From Phycisphaerales bacterium (lineage in GTDB: Bacteria > Planctomycetota > Phycisphaerae > Tepidisphaerales > Tepidisphaeraceae), in NCBI GenBank assembly GCA_025361735.1, contig JANYKD010000159.1, positions 1 through 42,866 on the forward strand: a stretch of DNA of 42,866 nucleotides, read 5' to 3'. Below the pieces are notes generated by a model. That model saw only the letters and a program-made list of their open reading frames with translations, searched no databases and was not told the origin of the DNA. Below are positions 41,803-42,866 of the stretch, piece by piece; positions within the stretch are counted from its first letter, which is position 1, and each line of letters opens with the position of its first letter. A program made the translations under genes and the position numbers.

Positions 41803-41803
41803 G

Positions 41804-42778
41804 TTATCGCCCTCCCTTTTTGACCGGCGTCGTCGGCTTCGCAGCGGCCGTGCGAGCCGGTGGCTGAACCACAGGCGCAACCCGCGCCGCGGGCCGCGCC
41901 GGCGCCGACCCCGCCTCCGTCACCACCATGACCTCATTAAGCTGCATCAGATTCAACCGCGGCTTGATCTGGATCTCCGCGAATAACGTGGCCTTCGGCT
42001 GCTTCTCGATCGACTCCACCTGCCCGATGATGAACCCGTTCACAACCACCGGCCAATCGTCCGGATCCTTCAGCACGACATAGTCACCCGCGGTCAGACC
42101 CGCATCATAGACCGCGGCCAGCGTCAGATTCGTGATCGTCAGCCGGCCGTTGCCACGCCCTTCGACGAGCGGCGGTGGACTCTTCAGCGCCGCAAACTCG
42201 ATCCCCCGGCCATCAACCGACTGCCGGAACCGGCCAAACTGCGCCGAGATACGGAACCCACGATCGGTGATGAGCCGCACGCTCGTCCCCGACGACCCAA
42301 CCGACGCCACCTTGCCGACCAGGCTGTCACGTCGCACCACCGCCTGCCCGGGCTCGAGCCCGTCGGCGCCGCCCGTCCGCAGCGTAAGCCATTCCCGCCC
42401 GGCCGCGTCGCCGCCAACCACCCGCAACGGCACCGCATACCTCTGCGCATCGCCCATCAACTCGCGGCCGGCGCTGAGCTCGCGCAGAACATCCAGCTGC
42501 GTGGTGAGCGACGCCACCTGGTTCTGCAACCGTTGAATCTCCGTCATCGCATCCGGCGACACATGCGAAACATCGAGCCCGATCACCTCAGGCTTGTTCC
42601 AGCGCGAGCTGAACGCGTGCGCCACGCGGCGTACCGGATATGAGACGGGCGTGAAGGCGCCTCGGATATCCATCCGTCCGCGCACACCCTCGCCCGCCCC
42701 CGGCGGCAACACAAACGACGCCACCCCGGCCGCCAGCATAAGCGGTATGAAAACGTGGTTAAATCGTATCCGAGCCAT
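41804..42778 (-). CDS. mreC: Rod shape-determining protein MreC
   Basis: A 324-residue bitopic protein with an N-terminal transmembrane helix (FNHVFIPLMLAAGVASFVL), a coiled coil (MTEIQRLQNQVASLTTQLDV) and the MreC beta-domain (RTGGADGLEPGQAVVRRDSL, then VGKVASVGSSGTSVRLITDR). MreC is the periplasmic scaffold of the elongasome and activates PBP2. A Pro/Ala/Lys-rich C-terminal tail (about 280-324) extends beyond the usual end. The ATG at 42778 (MARIRFNH) with GAGAGG upstream is preferred over a GTG at 42799. mreB is not in the window and probably lies just beyond it. Confidence 0.92.
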   Translation of the reverse strand: MARIRFNHVFIPLMLAAGVASFVLPPGAGEGVRGRMDIRGAFTPVSYPVRRVAHAFSSRWNKPEVIGLDVSHVSPDAMTEIQRLQNQVASLTTQLDVLRELSAGRELMGDAQRYAVPLRVVGGDAAGREWLTLRTGGADGLEPGQAVVRRDSLVGKVASVGSSGTSVRLITDRGFRISAQFGRFRQSVDGRGIEFAALKSPPPLVEGRGNGRLTITNLTLAAVYDAGLTAGDYVVLKDPDDWPVVVNGFIIGQVESIEKQPKATLFAEIQIKPRLNLMQLNEVMVVTEAGSAPARPAARVAPVVQPPARTAAAKPTTPVKKGGR

Positions 42779-42834
42779 CCAGGGCCTCTCAGGGTTCACT
42801 TGTCGGCGTTCCGGGTTCAGCCCTGCTCGGAGTA

Positions 42835-42866
42835 CCGCCTTCAGGCGGCTCTTCAGACCGCCTGAA
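42835..42866. repeat. Hairpin repeat at the window edge
   Basis: CCGCCT-tc-AGGCGG (42835-42848) overlaps a larger stem, TTCAGGCGG (42840-42848) with CCGCCTGAA (42858-42866). It lies upstream of mreC and is cut by the window end. Confidence 0.6.

Overview
The window is a high-GC bacterial chromosome segment, most likely from a planctomycete and probably near the class Phycisphaerae. This rests on several lineage-flavoured features: a surface protein opening with an LEDRSLLS-type motif before Calx-beta domains, a pseudopilin with an H-X9-DG motif, a VPTPSG sorting tail, CxxC...CxC zinc-ribbon membrane proteins, and intergenic spaces full of short hairpin repeats. No rRNA, tRNA, CRISPR array, prophage or complete insertion sequence was seen.

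Layout. 1-6.0 kb (+): 3' part of sucA (2-oxoglutarate dehydrogenase E1), a secreted PA14-domain protein, a secreted protein with a sorting tail behind a long untranslated leader, and a secreted transglutaminase-like protein. 6.3-10.1 kb (-): a YcjX-like P-loop protein and its partner YcjF-like membrane protein, separated by a SUKH-like gene and a small opposite-strand gene. 10.2-12.3 kb (-): a pseudopilin and a zinc-ribbon membrane protein. 12.6-18.9 kb (-): small membrane and orphan genes, a large secreted GH78 alpha-L-rhamnosidase, a coupled nuclease-like/membrane pair and a secreted VWA-like protein. 19.4-24.4 kb (+): a second zinc-ribbon membrane protein, a membrane protein, a GlpD-like FAD oxidoreductase and a DegT-family aminotransferase.

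24.5-31.2 kb holds a conserved housekeeping block, phoH - pgpH - ybeY - CorC/CNNM (RNA quality control, c-di-AMP breakdown, 16S rRNA maturation, ion transport). A VapBC-type toxin-antitoxin pair sits inside it between pgpH and ybeY, and a second PIN toxin-antitoxin pair lies upstream on the other strand. 31.3-36.7 kb is accessory: Calx-beta surface protein, nucleotidyltransferase, serine hydrolase, Tat-exported BNR propeller, and a two-gene HNH module. 36.7-42.8 kb (-) is the rod-shape operon mreC - mreD - mrdA (PBP2) - unknown membrane gene - rodA, with a composite repeat of about 234 bp between mreD and mrdA.

Three themes recur. First, most larger intergenic gaps carry paired or tandem inverted repeats, several with compensatory base changes between copies. 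Second, several accessory genes have a TATAAT box 6-7 nt before the ATG and no ribosome-binding site, which suggests leaderless transcripts. Third, secreted carbohydrate-related proteins (GH78, BNR propeller, PA14, transglutaminase) fit a polysaccharide-degrading lifestyle. No single gene cluster looks like a clearly new defence or biosynthetic system. The best candidates for new biology are the interrupted phoH-pgpH-ybeY block, the zinc-ribbon membrane protein family, the extra gene and repeat in the mre operon, and the hairpin repeat families.
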